Assembly (NCBI RefSeq): GCF_013240295.1
Contig: NZ_JABETK010000001.1
Span: 558,001-622,000, forward strand
DNA length: 64,000 bases
Source of the DNA: Neoaquamicrobium sediminum
Lineage (GTDB): Bacteria > Pseudomonadota > Alphaproteobacteria > Rhizobiales > Rhizobiaceae
Direction: 5' to 3'
The translations under genes and the position numbers were made by a program. Below are positions 47,183 to 56,549 of the stretch, piece after piece. Numbering within the stretch: the stretch's first letter is position 1; every line of letters begins with the position of its first letter. The notes beneath the pieces were generated by a model, which was given only the letters and a program-made list of their open reading frames with translations, was not told where the DNA came from and did not search any database.

Positions 47183-49535
47183 TCAGTGCTTCGTCGCGGC
47201 CTTTAGCGCCGACCAGACCTTCTGCGCCGTCGCCGGCATGGCCAGGTCGTTGTTGCCGATTGCATTCGTGATGGCATTGATGACCGCCGGCGGCGAGCCG
47301 ATCGCGCCCGCTTCGCCACAGCCCTTGATACCGAGCGGGTTGCCTGGACACGGCGTGTTCGAGGTCGAGACCTTGAAGGACGGCAGATCGTCGGCGCGCG
47401 GCATGGTGTAGTCCATGTAGCTGGCCGTCAGAAGCTGGCCTGACGCGGGATCGTAGTGGGCGCCTTCCAGCAGCGCCTGGCCGATGCCCTGTGCGATGCC
47501 GCCATGCACCTGCCCCTCGACGATCATCGGGTTGATGATGTTGCCGAAATCGTCAGCGGCCACGAACTGCACAATCTCGGTCTCGCCCGTATCGGGATCG
47601 ACCTCGACCTCGCAGATGTAGCAGCCGGCCGGGAAGGTGAAGTTGGTCGGGTCGTAGAACGCGCCTTCCTTCAGGCCCGGTTCCATGCCGTCCGGCAGGT
47701 TGTGGGCGGTGTAGGCAGCCAGCGCGAGCTGGAACCACGGCACCGACTTGTCGGTGCCGGCCACCTTGAGCTCGCCGTTCTCGATCACGATGTCGCCCTC
47801 GTCGGCCTCCATCAGGTGGGCGGCGATCTTCTTGGCTTTCGCTTCCACCTTGTCGAGCGCCTTGACCACGGCCGACATGCCGACAGCGCCGGAGCGAGAG
47901 CCGTAGGTGCCCATGCCCATCTGCACCTTGTCGGTATCGCCATGGACGATGGAGACGGAGTCGATCGGAACGCCGAAGCGATCCGCCACGATTTGCGAGA
48001 ACGTCGTCTCGTGGCCCTGGCCGTGGCTGTGCGAACCGGTCAGCACCTCGATCGTGCCCACCGCGTTGACACGCACTTCCGCACTTTCCCATAGGCCGAC
48101 GCCGGCGCCCAGCGAACCTACGGCCGCCGAAGGTGCGATGCCACAGGCCTCGATGTAGCAGCTCATGCCGATGCCGCGCAGCTTGCCCTGCTTCTTCGCC
48201 TTTTCACGGCGTTTCTCGAAGCCGGCGTAGTCAGCCTCCTTCATGGCCGCCTCCAGCGAGGTCTCGTAGTCGCCGGCGTCGTAGGCCATGATCACCGGCG
48301 TCTGGTACGGGAACTCGCGAATGAAATTCTTGCGCCGCAGCTCGGCAGGCGAAACGCCAAGCTCGCGCGCAGCCGTCTCAACCACCCGCTCCAGCAGATA
48401 GGTCGCCTCGGGTCGCCCCGCCCCGCGATAGGCGTCGACCGGCGCCGTATTGGTATAGACGGCGCGGACATTGGCGTGGATCGCCGGAATGGCGACTGGC
48501 CCGACAGCAACGTGGCGTAGAGATAGGTCGGCACCGAGGACGAGAACAACGACATGTAGGCGCCGAAATTGGCAACCGTGTCGACCTTCAACGCCGTCAT
48601 CCTGTTGTCGGCGTCGAAGGCAAGCTGCACTTCGGATACGTGGTCGCGACCGTGCGCATCGGTCAGGAAGCTTTCGGTGCGGTCAGCCACCCATTTGACC
48701 GGGACGCCGGCGCGCTTGAGGCCCACAGACATACGATCTCCTCGGGATAGATGAAGATCTTGGAGCCGAAGCCGCCGCCGACATCGGGCGCGATCACCCG
48801 CAGCTTGTTCTCCGGCGCGACATTGTAGAAGGCGCTCATCACCAGTCGCGCGACGTGCGGGTTCTGCGACGTCGTCCAGCAGGTGTAGTGATCCTCGCCC
48901 TTGTCGTAGTGGCCAAGTGCCGCGCGTGGTTCCATCGCGTTTGGCACCAGCCGGTTGTTGACGATGTGCATCTTCGTGACGTGGGCCGCCTTGGCGATCG
49001 CCGCGTCGGTCGCAGCGGAATCGCCGATCTCCCAGTCGTAGATGAGGTTGCCGTCCGCTTCCGGGTGAAGCTGCGGCGCGCCTTTCTTGAGCGCCTCGAC
49101 CGCATCGGCGACGGATTTCTTCTCCTTGTAGGTAACCTCGACCGCCTCCGCGGCGTCCCGCGCCTGGCCCTTCGTCTCGGCGACCACGATCGCCACGGCG
49201 TCGCCAACATAGCGCACGCGGTCTACGGCCATCGGGGACCATGCCCCCATCTTCATCGGCGAGCCGTCTTTGGAATGAATCATCCAGCCGCAGATCAGAT
49301 TGCCGATCCCGTCGGCCTTGATCTCCTTGCCGGTCAGCACCGCGATCACGCCCGGCATCGCCTGCGCGGCCTTCACGTCGATCTTCTTTATGTCGGCATG
49401 CGCGTGCGGGGAACGCACGAATGCGGCATGTTTCATGCCCGGCACGACCATGTCGTCGACATAGCGGCCCGAGCCGGTGATGAACCTCTTGTCTTCCTTG
49501 CGCGCAACGCGTGCGCCGATGCCTTCAATTCCCAT
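47183..49535 (-). pseudogene. Xanthine dehydrogenase/CO dehydrogenase-type large subunit, form II (two frameshifts)
   Basis: The repaired product is about 784 residues, with GAGGAGG before ATG 49535. It binds molybdopterin: VGGGFGSK (about 255), [11 protein letters not shown] (active-site loop) and [20 protein letters not shown] near the end. The loop is AYRGAGR (form II), not the AYRCSFR of true aerobic CO dehydrogenase, so CO oxidation should not be assumed. Frames break at about 48716-48720 and 48494-48496, each -1. The family marks continue across all three frames, so the gene is probably intact in the organism. The substrate could be a purine, aldehyde or N-heterocycle. Confidence 0.85.
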
Positions 49536-49564
49536 TGCTTCCTCCTCCGGAAGAAAGGGCAGTC

Positions 49565-49648
49565 GGGGAGTAAGGCAATAAGGCAGTAGGTAGGCCCGAC
49601 ACTTCGACAGGTATTTCCTACTGCCTTAATGCCCTACTGCCCTACTCC
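49565..49648. repeat. Imperfect inverted repeat of GGCAGTAGGG-like units
   Basis: The left arm (49565-49590, containing AAGGCAATAAGGCAGTAGG) is mirrored by the right arm (49617-49648, containing CCTACTGCCTTAATGCC). The 7-8-base units GGCAGTA/GGCAATA recur within each arm. It occupies the gap between the 2Fe-2S and large-subunit genes and could form a long hairpin in the operon mRNA. Confidence 0.65.
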
Positions 49649-49654
49649 CGTTAT

Positions 49655-50155
49655 TCAAGCAGCTTTCTTCGTCTTGCCCTTGGCGGCCTTGCCCATCGCC
49701 TTGGAGGCGGCAAGGATGGCCTTGACGATATTGTGATAGCCCGTGCAGCGGCAGATGTTGCCCTCGAGCTCGGCGCGCACGGTCTTTTCGTCCAGACCTT
49801 CGGGATGGCGCGCGATCATGTCGGTGGCCGCCATGATCATGCCTGGCGTGCAGAAGCCGCATTGAAGGCCGTGATGTTCTCTGAAAGCCGCCTGCACAGG
49901 ATGCAGGTCCGCGCCGTTCGCCAGCCCTTCGATGGTGACGATATCCGATCCGGATGCCTGTGCGGCCAGGATCGAGCAGGACTTTACCGCCTTGCCGTCC
50001 ATGTGAACGACACAGGCGCCGCACTGCGAGGTATCACAGCCGACATGCGTGCCCGTCATACCAAGATGCTCGCGCAGGTAGTGCACGAGCAAGGTGCGAT
50101 CTTCCACGGTTCCGGACACCTTGCGCCCGTTCACCACCATTTCGACTTGCGACAT
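49655..50155 (-). CDS. Molybdenum hydroxylase (2Fe-2S)-binding small subunit, CoxS-type
   Basis: 166 residues from [17 protein letters not shown] (ATG 50155, GGAGG upstream). It has a plant-type ferredoxin cluster [13 protein letters not shown] and a second C-terminal cluster [11 protein letters not shown] with [12 protein letters not shown], the full set of eight cysteines. A lysine-rich tail follows. It is first gene of the S-L-M operon and relays electrons from the Mo site to the flavin subunit. Confidence 0.95.
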   Translation of the reverse strand: MSQVEMVVNGRKVSGTVEDRTLLVHYLREHLGMTGTHVGCDTSQCGACVVHMDGKAVKSCSILAAQASGSDIVTIEGLANGADLHPVQAAFREHHGLQCGFCTPGMIMAATDMIARHPEGLDEKTVRAELEGNICRCTGYHNIVKAILAASKAMGKAAKGKTKKAA

Positions 50156-50422
50156 GAATCTCCTCCAGATTGCCGGCCGGGCAAAACGCTTCTGGAGAAT
50201 GGGGTCCGGACGCGCCTTACCTGAGGGCAGATTACCGCGCCTCGGCAAAGAGTCCATGGGGCCAAGGTCATAAGCGCAATAGATTTTTGGACATCAGGCA
50301 AAGGCGACGTGCGGCACCTGAACTACACACGCGCAAAATGCCAAATCTCGCGCTTGTCTTTCGTCTGCAATGACGCTATCACGCGCGCACTTTCGGCAGA
50401 TGCGCAATCGCGCTGCCGAGGC

Positions 50423-50498
50423 GCCGCTTTAGCTCAGTTGGTAGAGCACATCATTCGTAATGATGGGGTCGCGTGTTCGAGTCACGCAAGCGGCACCA
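50423..50498 (+). tRNA. tRNA-Thr (anticodon CGT)
   Basis: 76 bases including an encoded CCA. The acceptor GCCGCTT pairs with AAGCGGC. The D arm contains AGCTCAGTTGGTAGAGC. The anticodon stem CATCA/TGATG encloses loop TTCGTAA, giving anticodon CGT for the ACG threonine codon. The T arm carries GTTCGAGTC. All four stems close. Confidence 0.97.
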
Positions 50499-50728
50499 CT
50501 TCCTCCCTACACCAGACCTCTATCCGCGTCGTCTCGGTACTACTGCGCCGTTCCCGTATTGTGACGCTATTTTCCCGACGCCGTGTTCTAACTCATCGCC
50601 GACATAAGCTGCTTTTGGGCACTCTACAGCATTGAAAGCTGCGCCTGCGTCCGGCGCCGGCACAGGTGACATTGGACACGAGCGGGGCGCAGGCTAATAT
50701 CGAGCCGGCTTCATGGGAGAGAGCGACG

Positions 50729-51885
50729 ATGGCAACGCGGCCGGGATCAAAGCTCGATCGTCGATCAGAGTATATCGGTCGCCTGGCGCCGGCTGCTGTA
50801 GTCGGCGCGTTGGTCGTCGTCGTGTATCTGACGATCTCACCATTTCTGCCCGCGATCATCTGGGGCGCTGTCGTCGCCATTGCGATCGATCCATGGTTTC
50901 GCTGGCTTGTCAGGAAGCTTGACGGGCGCCGTCTTCTGTCAGCGTGGATCGTGGGCGTTCTCCTCGCCGGAACCGTCGTCATTCCGGCGTTGGGCTAGCG
51001 GCTGCAATGCTCAACTTTTTACCGAATGCGCTTTCTTGGACGGGTCGTCTATCGGAGGTTGGCCCAACGGAGCCTCCGGCCATTCTTGCCGATCTCCCGG
51101 CGATCGGGCCTCAGGTTACGGCGTTTTGGCACGATCTGACGACCGATGCATCGCACGCCCTTTCTCTCTTCCGAGACGAGATCAAGACGGGTTTCCTCTG
51201 GCTGCTTGGAGAGGTCGAGATATTCGGGGTCTTCGTTGGCGAGTTCGCAATCGGCATTCTTCTGGCCGTGGTGTTCCTCTACGCGGGCGATCACCTGACG
51301 AGTGGCCTCGATAGGTTCTTTAACAGGCTGGGCGGCAGCTTCGCCCAGGAGATTGCCAGAGACTCGGCGCGCACCGCTCGGCAGACCGTTATCGGGGTAC
51401 TTGGAGCTGCCCTTGTCCAGACTTTGGTGGCAACCATCGCCTTTCTTGTGGTGAGCGTTCCCAACTGGATGCTTCTGGCAGGCGTGATGTTCATGCTGGC
51501 TCTGATCCAGATCGGTCCCCTCCTTATATTCGTGCCGCTGGCGATATGGCTTTGGGCTGACGGCCATGGATGGCAGGCCGCCTACGTGCTCTTCTGGGGG
51601 ATTGTGGTGGTTGGCCTCGCAGACAATATCGTGCGCCCCATGATTGCCAGCAAGGGAGGCGACGTTCCGGCCTCGCTGGCATTTCTTGGTGCTCTCGGCG
51701 GCTTCACACAATGGGGTGTGATCGGGGTCTTCATCGGACCGGTCATTCTGGCGGTAGGTTACGAGGTCGCATCGAGGTGGAGCGGGTTGCGAGCAGATCC
51801 ACAAGGCGATGCTTTGCAGGACCCGGCGCCGGCGACTGCGGATCGGGAGAACGACCCCGGAACCGAGCCAAGGCCGTCGATCTGA
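50729..51885 (+). pseudogene. AI-2E family transporter (frameshifted)
   Basis: The repaired product is about 385 residues. GGGAGAG precedes ATG 50729. Helices begin AAVVGALVVVVYLTISPFLP and AIIWGAVVAIAIDPWFRWL. A -1 shift at the G run 50992-50994 changes VIPALG-stop into VIPAL-LAAAMLNFLPNAL. The remainder has ILLAVVFLYAGDHL, the central NWMLLAGVMFMLALIQIGPLLIFVP and the family hallmark DNIVRPMIASKGGDVPASLAFLGALGG. The family includes TqsA and Na+/H+ antiporters; the cargo here is unknown. Confidence 0.85.
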
Positions 51886-52024
51886 CAACGGGCTTCAGCC
51901 GGCTTTCACGCTGGCCTTTCTTCCTGCGCGCCACTCGCGCCGCGAGGGGACTTGATCACGACACGGTCGTCCGTGCTGCTGCCCTCGGCAGTTCCATTGC
52001 CAGTCAGCCGGCAAGAGAGCCTTG

Positions 52025-52384
52025 CTAGGCGTTTCCTTCCGAGCCGAGGAACATCAAGTCTGGATCGCGACCGCTGTTTGAGACATTGCAGCGCCATGGC
52101 GCGCGCTGCGCTCCAACCGTCATGTAGACGGTTACGGCCGCTTGTGAGGACTCAGTGCCCACGACTTCGACGCCCGCTTGGGTCATGCCCGCAAGCGCGC
52201 TCTGGCACGATTGGATCGCAGCGTTCGAGACGCTTGAATCAAATCCGACATCGGGAATTGCGCTTGCTGCCTGCTGGTCCATATTCCCGCCGGAAGGCAT
52301 TTGGCCCATGTTGCCGTTACCAGTGTCAGTCTGGCAAGCGGCAAGAGCCAGGACGGCGGAAAAGGCAAATATCGGCTTCTTCAT
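52025..52384 (-). CDS. Hypothetical lipoprotein
   Basis: 119 residues from MKKPIFAFSAVLALAACQTD. The lipobox LALAAC places the lipid-modified cysteine near residue 17. The mature part starts Gly/Asn/Met-rich (GNGNMGQMPSGGN). It then has a small domain with two cysteines (AIQSCQSALAGMTQAGVEVVG and APWRCNVSNSG), reminiscent of secreted inhibitor-like folds. Function is unknown. It stands alone between the AI-2E and marR genes. Confidence 0.75.
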   Translation of the reverse strand: MKKPIFAFSAVLALAACQTDTGNGNMGQMPSGGNMDQQAASAIPDVGFDSSVSNAAIQSCQSALAGMTQAGVEVVGTESSQAAVTVYMTVGAQRAPWRCNVSNSGRDPDLMFLGSEGNA

Positions 52385-52580
52385 CGCAGGGAATCCTACA
52401 TTATTGTTGATGGGCCGGGGTTGGCAATTGTCGCCCGAAAACCAGACAAAGCACCCTGTCGGTAAGACCATTCGTTCATCCGTCTGAACGCGTGCCGCTA
52501 CCGCATTGGTGGTAGGCAACGGCGAGCCTTACCCATTCTGGTCCTTCGTAGTCCCTGCGAAGTAATATCGATGTGGCATA

Positions 52581-52988
52581 TCACTCCCGGCGGAAATTGG
52601 CGGTCAAGGTGGCAAAACCTTTGTGCTTTTCTAAAGCCCCATCGAGGGCCTTCTCGTAATCGGGCCGGGCGGCTTCTGCGTGCGCACGGCCCTTGTCGGT
52701 GAGTACGGTGTAAACACCGCGCTTGTCGTCCGGGCAGAGGTCCCGAATCGTAAGGCCTCCTCGTTCCAAACGCTCCACCATTCGCGAGACAGAGCTTTGA
52801 TTGAGCTGCAAATGGGCTGCCAGCTCCTGCATTCGCAGTTCGGATTTAGGCGATCGCGCAAGCACCTCCAGCGCCCGATAGTCCGACAGGCCGAGGCCGT
52901 GCCGATCCTGCAGAGTCCTGGCAATCTCGGCCTCGACATTGGCTATCGCGTGAATCAGCGTCAGCCATGAATCGCTTTTGTTCGACAT
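52581..52988 (-). CDS. MarR family transcriptional regulator
   Basis: 135 residues from MSNKSDSWLTLIHAIANVEAE. The winged helix-turn-helix is MQELAAHLQLNQSSVSRMVERLERGG, with wing LCPDDKRGVYTVLTDKGR. MarR proteins repress neighbouring efflux or detoxification genes until a ligand or oxidant binds. Downstream targets are probably the deaminase, SMR and DsbA genes that follow on the same strand at higher coordinates. Sequence words shared between their promoters support this. Confidence 0.9.
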   Translation of the reverse strand: MSNKSDSWLTLIHAIANVEAEIARTLQDRHGLGLSDYRALEVLARSPKSELRMQELAAHLQLNQSSVSRMVERLERGGLTIRDLCPDDKRGVYTVLTDKGRAHAEAARPDYEKALDGALEKHKGFATLTANFRRE

Positions 52989-53030
52989 GAGAAACCTCGA
53001 TTCCTTTCCCGCCTGCACGAAGCCTGTTTT

Positions 53031-53072
53031 CACATATGTATGCTCATGCAGATAGAAAGCAAATGCCTATGG
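53031..53072. promoter_or_regulatory. Candidate MarR operator at the marR promoter
   Basis: It contains ATATGTATGCTCATGC and, at 53059-53072, GCAAATGCCTATGG. The second word matches GCATATGCCTATGG at 54337-54350 in 13 of 14 positions. The first resembles the GTATGCATGC arm in front of the DsbA-like gene. Confidence 0.45.
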
Positions 53073-53551
53073 CTGACGCAATCTTGCTCGAAACTCCGTA
53101 AATGGGCGCAGCGCCCCGGAGACGGGAAGCTTGGCTACCGCAGGTGACCGCCAGTTCTGCGGATCATCTGCAAAGACGTGATATGCGCCGCGATAGTCGA
53201 AGCCGTGCGCGGCCACCTCGTCCCTGTCAGCCGCAAAGAGCACCTGCGAAATGCCCGCATAAAGCGCGCTCATGTAGCACATTGCGCATGGTTCTCCCGA
53301 TGCTAGAAGCGTTGCGCCCCGCAGATGGGTCGCTCCATGCGTGCGGCAGGCATCGCGGATCGCCTCGACTTCCGCATGCGCTGTCGGATCGTGATGTTCC
53401 CGGACGCGGTTGACGCCGCGACCGAGAACAGCACCCCCTGATCGACCACCAAAGCAGTGAAGGGAATGCCGCCCTTGTGGACATGGTCCATGGAGAAGGC
53501 GACCGCCTCCTCCATGAGTCGCGCGAACCGCTCGGAAGGTTCGCCAACCAT
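53067..53551 (-). pseudogene. Nucleoside (cytidine/guanine-type) deaminase (frameshifted)
   Basis: The repaired product is about 161 residues. The N-terminus is ERFARLMEEAVAFSMDHVHKGGIPFTALVV. A -1 shift at the C run 53434-53438 leads into GRGVNRVREHHDPTAHAEVEAIRDAC, with zinc-site motif HAE, and then SGEPCAMCYMSALYAGI with the PC-x-x-C pair. These are the zinc ligands and catalytic glutamate of the cytidine deaminase superfamily, guanine deaminase branch. Its ATG overlaps the stop of the SMR gene before it, so it belongs to the same operon. The exact base is unknown. Confidence 0.83.
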
Positions 53552-53922
53552 CAGGCCTGTCCCCGGAGCTTGGCGCTGTCGGCCAGCTTCAGCCAGACGA
53601 CGCCGGCAATGATGACGCCCAGCCAGAATGCCTGGATCAGCGTCAATGGCTGGTCGAGCAGGATGCTACCGAAAGCAGCCGCTCCGACGGAGCCGATGCC
53701 AGCCCATACCGCATAGCCAATGCCCACGTCGATGGTGCGCAAGGCGACGCTCAGGAAGTAAAGCGTGAGGAGGAAGAAAATGACGGCAGCGACCGACCAG
53801 CTCAGGACTGTAAACGCCTGGCTGCCTCCAACGCTGAGCGCGTAGCCAATTTCGAAGGCGCTGGCGAGAAGCAGCATGCCCCATGCACTGCCGCTGCTCT
53901 GGGTCTTTTGAATCGTATCCAT
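53551..53922 (-). CDS. Small multidrug resistance (SMR) family protein, first of pair
   Basis: 123 residues from MDTIQKTQSSGSAWGM, a start longer by about 15 residues than minimal SMRs. It has four helices. The essential membrane glutamate lies in LLASAFEIGYALSVGG; helix 3 has VGIGYAVWAGIGSVGAAAFGSILL, the SMR dimer signature. It exchanges cationic drugs or guanidinium-like compounds for protons. It is adjacent to a second, different SMR gene upstream, suggesting an obligate heterodimer. Confidence 0.88.
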   Translation of the reverse strand: MDTIQKTQSSGSAWGMLLLASAFEIGYALSVGGSQAFTVLSWSVAAVIFFLLTLYFLSVALRTIDVGIGYAVWAGIGSVGAAAFGSILLDQPLTLIQAFWLGVIIAGVVWLKLADSAKLRGQA

Positions 53923-53980
53923 GATATTCAGTTCCTTTGAGTCAGGATGGAATTGGGGATGAAGGGTGGGCGCATCCACG

Positions 53981-54300
53981 TCAGGCGGCGCCGCTGAGGC
54001 GCAGGCCAACGACGCCTCCGATCACGCAGACGATGCCGACTGCCTTCTTCCAGTCCAGCTGTTGGCCGAAGAAGAGAGCTCCGAGAATGACGATTCCGAC
54101 ACCGGAGACGGACGTCCAGATCGCGTATCCGACACCGACATCGAAGGTGAGGAGCGCCAGGCTGAGGAAGAAGGTCGCGATGGCTCCGCTGACGAGTGTC
54201 GCGACAGTCCACCAGAGGCGCGTGAACCCCTTCGCATTGCCTGCGCTGATAGCGACCGCAATCTCAAAGACCACGGCGATCCGAGATAAAGCCAGCTCAT
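53981..54300 (-). pseudogene. SMR family protein, second of pair (frameshifted near N-terminus)
   Basis: The repaired product is about 106 residues. It starts MSWLYLG at 54300. A -1 shift at about 54275-54285 joins the frame VFEIAVAISAGNAKGF, restoring the usual MSWLYLGIAVVFEIAVAIS with the membrane glutamate. Later motifs are VGVGYAIWTSVSGVGIVILGALFFG and GIVCVIGGVVGLRLSG. It is the first gene of the operon SMR2-SMR1-deaminase, reading leftwards. Confidence 0.84.
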
Positions 54301-54336
54301 TGCATGTATCCTTTTATGAGTGGTGAGCTTGTTAAG

Positions 54337-54350
54337 GCATATGCCTATGG
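54337..54350. promoter_or_regulatory. Palindromic operator-like word before the SMR operon
   Basis: GGCATATGCC is a perfect palindrome, extended by TATGG. Thirteen of 14 bases match the word at the marR promoter. It lies about 40 bases upstream of the SMR2 ATG and 10 bases beyond the stop of the DsbA-like gene. Confidence 0.5.
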
Positions 54351-54359
54351 TGGCGGCCG

Positions 54360-54983
54360 CTAGGCCGGATGGGAGAAACCCTGATTGACGGTTGCGCTTT
54401 CGAGCCGGTCGATTGCCTGCAGCAATTCGTGCGCCGGTGGCGTTCCCCGAAAAACCTGCTTGCCGACTACGATTGTGGGAACGGACGTGATCGCCATATC
54501 GTCCCGGGCATGGCGCAGCGCCTCGCGATGGCGCTCCGCATAGGCAGTGCTTTCCAGCGCCTGCCGAGCTTCGCCGGGATCCATTCCCGCGTTCGCGGCC
54601 AGTTCGATCAGGACTTCAGGACTGCCGATGTCGCGATCCTCCTGGAAGAACGCCCGCAGCACCCCCATCGAGTAAGGATGATCGAGCCCCCGATCCTGCG
54701 CCAGCAACAACAGTCGAAATGCCTTGTCTGTGCGCGGCTGTGGTGAGATCGACGGAAGCCGGATCGAAACTCCGAGCCTTTCGGCGAGCGGGTAAACGGA
54801 CCGGCTCCAGATCGTCGGCAAATACGGATCTTCCGGCCGCAGCGTCGGCACCGGCTCGGGCCGCAGCTCGAAAGCCCGCCAGGATATGCGAATTTCACGG
54901 TCGCCGATCACATCGGAAAGAACCTGCTCCGCCAGCAGGCAGAACGGACAGACATAGTCGGCATAGACGGTCACGGAGCTCAT
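54360..54983 (-). CDS. DsbA family oxidoreductase (FrnE-like)
   Basis: 207 residues from MSSVTVYADYVCPFCLLAEQ. The thioredoxin active site is CPFC (about residue 12); ITSVPTIVVGKQVFRG carries the cis-proline. No signal peptide is present, so it is cytoplasmic like FrnE-type disulphide isomerases. It lies immediately upstream of the SMR operon and shares operator-like repeats with marR, which suggests a thiol or electrophile stress role. That role is inference. Confidence 0.88.
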   Translation of the reverse strand: MSSVTVYADYVCPFCLLAEQVLSDVIGDREIRISWRAFELRPEPVPTLRPEDPYLPTIWSRSVYPLAERLGVSIRLPSISPQPRTDKAFRLLLLAQDRGLDHPYSMGVLRAFFQEDRDIGSPEVLIELAANAGMDPGEARQALESTAYAERHREALRHARDDMAITSVPTIVVGKQVFRGTPPAHELLQAIDRLESATVNQGFSHPA

Positions 54984-55423
54984 TTGCGCCCTCCATTTGT
55001 ATGCATGCACATACACTAACGTGCAACAAACAGGCTGTCAATATACATGTATGTGCAAGCATGCTCTGTCTGCAAGCACGACTGGCAGGGGCCTCAGGTG
55101 CGCTCCGTCGCCTTATGAACAGGGATCAGCGGACAATCCGATTGCTATCCGGCGGGACGAGTTGCGTCGCGAAGCCGGCAACACCGGATGGACACCGAAT
55201 GTCTGCAGACATCGCGCCGCGCCGGTTGACCCCGATGGCGCACCCGGAATGGCAGGACGTGCTGCGTCATTCTTGACAGGCATCCGCCAATGACGGCGGT
55301 GCGGTCAATGGCCGAAATCGATCTGAATTCTTACCGTTTCCATTGCACGCCGCGCTCGACACAGAGTTACTTTAATGCGTCAATGCAACCTTGGCAGGCA
55401 TAGAAACCTATCCCAGGGGGCGC
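54984..55423. other. 440-bp intergenic region between dsbA-like and araC-like genes
   Basis: The left part holds the divergent operator (54999-55064). The remaining 350 bases show no supported gene; short open frames such as the one ending at 55276 have no family match or ribosome site. Some decayed coding sequence is possible, but I cannot identify it. Confidence 0.45.
54999..55064 (-). promoter_or_regulatory. Promoter flanked by 17-bp inverted repeats, dsbA-like gene
   Basis: GTATGCATGCACATACA (54999-55015) and TGTATGTGCAAGCATGC (55048-55064) are inverted copies, 15 of 17 matching. Between them, on the minus strand, lies TTGACA (55040-55035), a 17-base spacer and TAGTGT. Each arm also contains small palindromes (TGCATGCA, ACATGT). 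Repressor dimers on both arms would enclose the promoter. Confidence 0.6.
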
Positions 55424-56383
55424 ATGAAAATCTTATCCATTCGTTCGCAGGACTTCGAGATTTCCCGGCGCGTGGAAGAATTTCAGAACGTGGTCGCTAC
55501 GATTACTAAAGTGGACTTTGTTCCCGACGATCGTAAATCCTTTACCTCGGAGACGTCGATCGGCGTGTTGCAGAACATGATTGTCGGCTATGGCCGGCAC
55601 TCTGCGTCAACGGCGATCCGCACGGTCTCTCATGCCGCCGAGACCGACGACAATGTGATGTTCCACGTTCCCCTGTCTGGAAGTTCTTCGATAGAACAGC
55701 GTGGAGGCGAATACACCGAGTTGAAGCCTGGGCTGGTCTACGCCGATCCTGGCGAGGTTCCCGGCGTCATCAGGTTTCATGGCGAACCTACGGAGGGATT
55801 TTATGTTTCCATTCCCCGCTCTCATTTCTCCGCCGCAGCACGCGGGCTGAATGCCATGCTGCGCCGCAGCGTGCCGCTGACGCCGCAATGGCGTGTGTTC
55901 TTCAACTATGCCCGCAGCCTGCATGCAGAAATGTCGGACCTCGCGCTTGAGGAGGCGGAGCAATGCGCAACGCATGTGCAGGACCTCGCTTTGATGGCGC
56001 TCGGCGCGACACGAGAAGCCGCTGAAATCGCAGCAGGTCGTGGCGTAAGGGCAGCCCGGCTCAAAGCCATCAAAGCCCATATCGAGCGAAATCTGACCGC
56101 ACCAAATTTGACGGCGGACGGAGTAGCCAGCCGTCACGGCATCAGCCCGCGCTATCTGCGGTCGCTGTTCGAGACCGAGGGCACTTCGTTCGGCGATTTC
56201 GTCGCCGCACGGCGTTTGGCGCTCGCCTACCGGATGCTCTCCGATCCTTGCAATGCCACGAGCAGTATCGCCAGCATTGCCTTGGCCACTGGGTTCGGCG
56301 ACCTATCCTGGTTCAACGTCCGCTTTCGCCGAGCCTATGGGATGACGCCCAAGGATGTCCGCGCGCTTGCGCGTTTGCGCTGA
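55424..56383 (+). CDS. AraC family transcriptional regulator
   Basis: 319 residues from MKILSIRSQDFEISRR, after GGGGGCGC. A longer TTG start at 55391 is less likely. The N-terminal sensor is a cupin-like AraC-binding domain (VMFHVPLSGSSSIEQRGGEYTELKPG). The C-terminal double helix-turn-helix is LTADGVASRHGISPRYLRSLFETEG and SIASIALATGFGDLSWFNVRFRRAYGMTPKDVR. It probably regulates the VWA-protein gene starting 167 bases downstream, or its own gene. The ligand is unknown. Confidence 0.9.
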   Translation: MKILSIRSQDFEISRRVEEFQNVVATITKVDFVPDDRKSFTSETSIGVLQNMIVGYGRHSASTAIRTVSHAAETDDNVMFHVPLSGSSSIEQRGGEYTELKPGLVYADPGEVPGVIRFHGEPTEGFYVSIPRSHFSAAARGLNAMLRRSVPLTPQWRVFFNYARSLHAEMSDLALEEAEQCATHVQDLALMALGATREAAEIAAGRGVRAARLKAIKAHIERNLTAPNLTADGVASRHGISPRYLRSLFETEGTSFGDFVAARRLALAYRMLSDPCNATSSIASIALATGFGDLSWFNVRFRRAYGMTPKDVRALARLR

Positions 56384-56549
56384 ACCGTTCGCCCCGGACA
56401 ACTGTTCCGCTCTCCCACAGTTTCACCTCCGCTCTCCCCAAGACGGTCGATGCAGACCCACCTACTGTGGCCCGCGCGCGCCTCAGGCGCCGGCGAGCGG
56501 TAAAACGCAGCTGGCCTTGCCGTGCAGTTCGCCAGGAGGGATCGACATC

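Noticed and set aside
49565..49648. CRISPR-like array between the hydroxylase genes
   Set aside because: Units are 7-8 bases and arranged as a mirror-image hairpin, not direct repeats with spacers.
47183..50155. Aerobic CO dehydrogenase (form I)
   Set aside because: The loop reads AYRGAGR, not AYRCSFR, and gene order is S-L-M, so CO oxidation is not supported.
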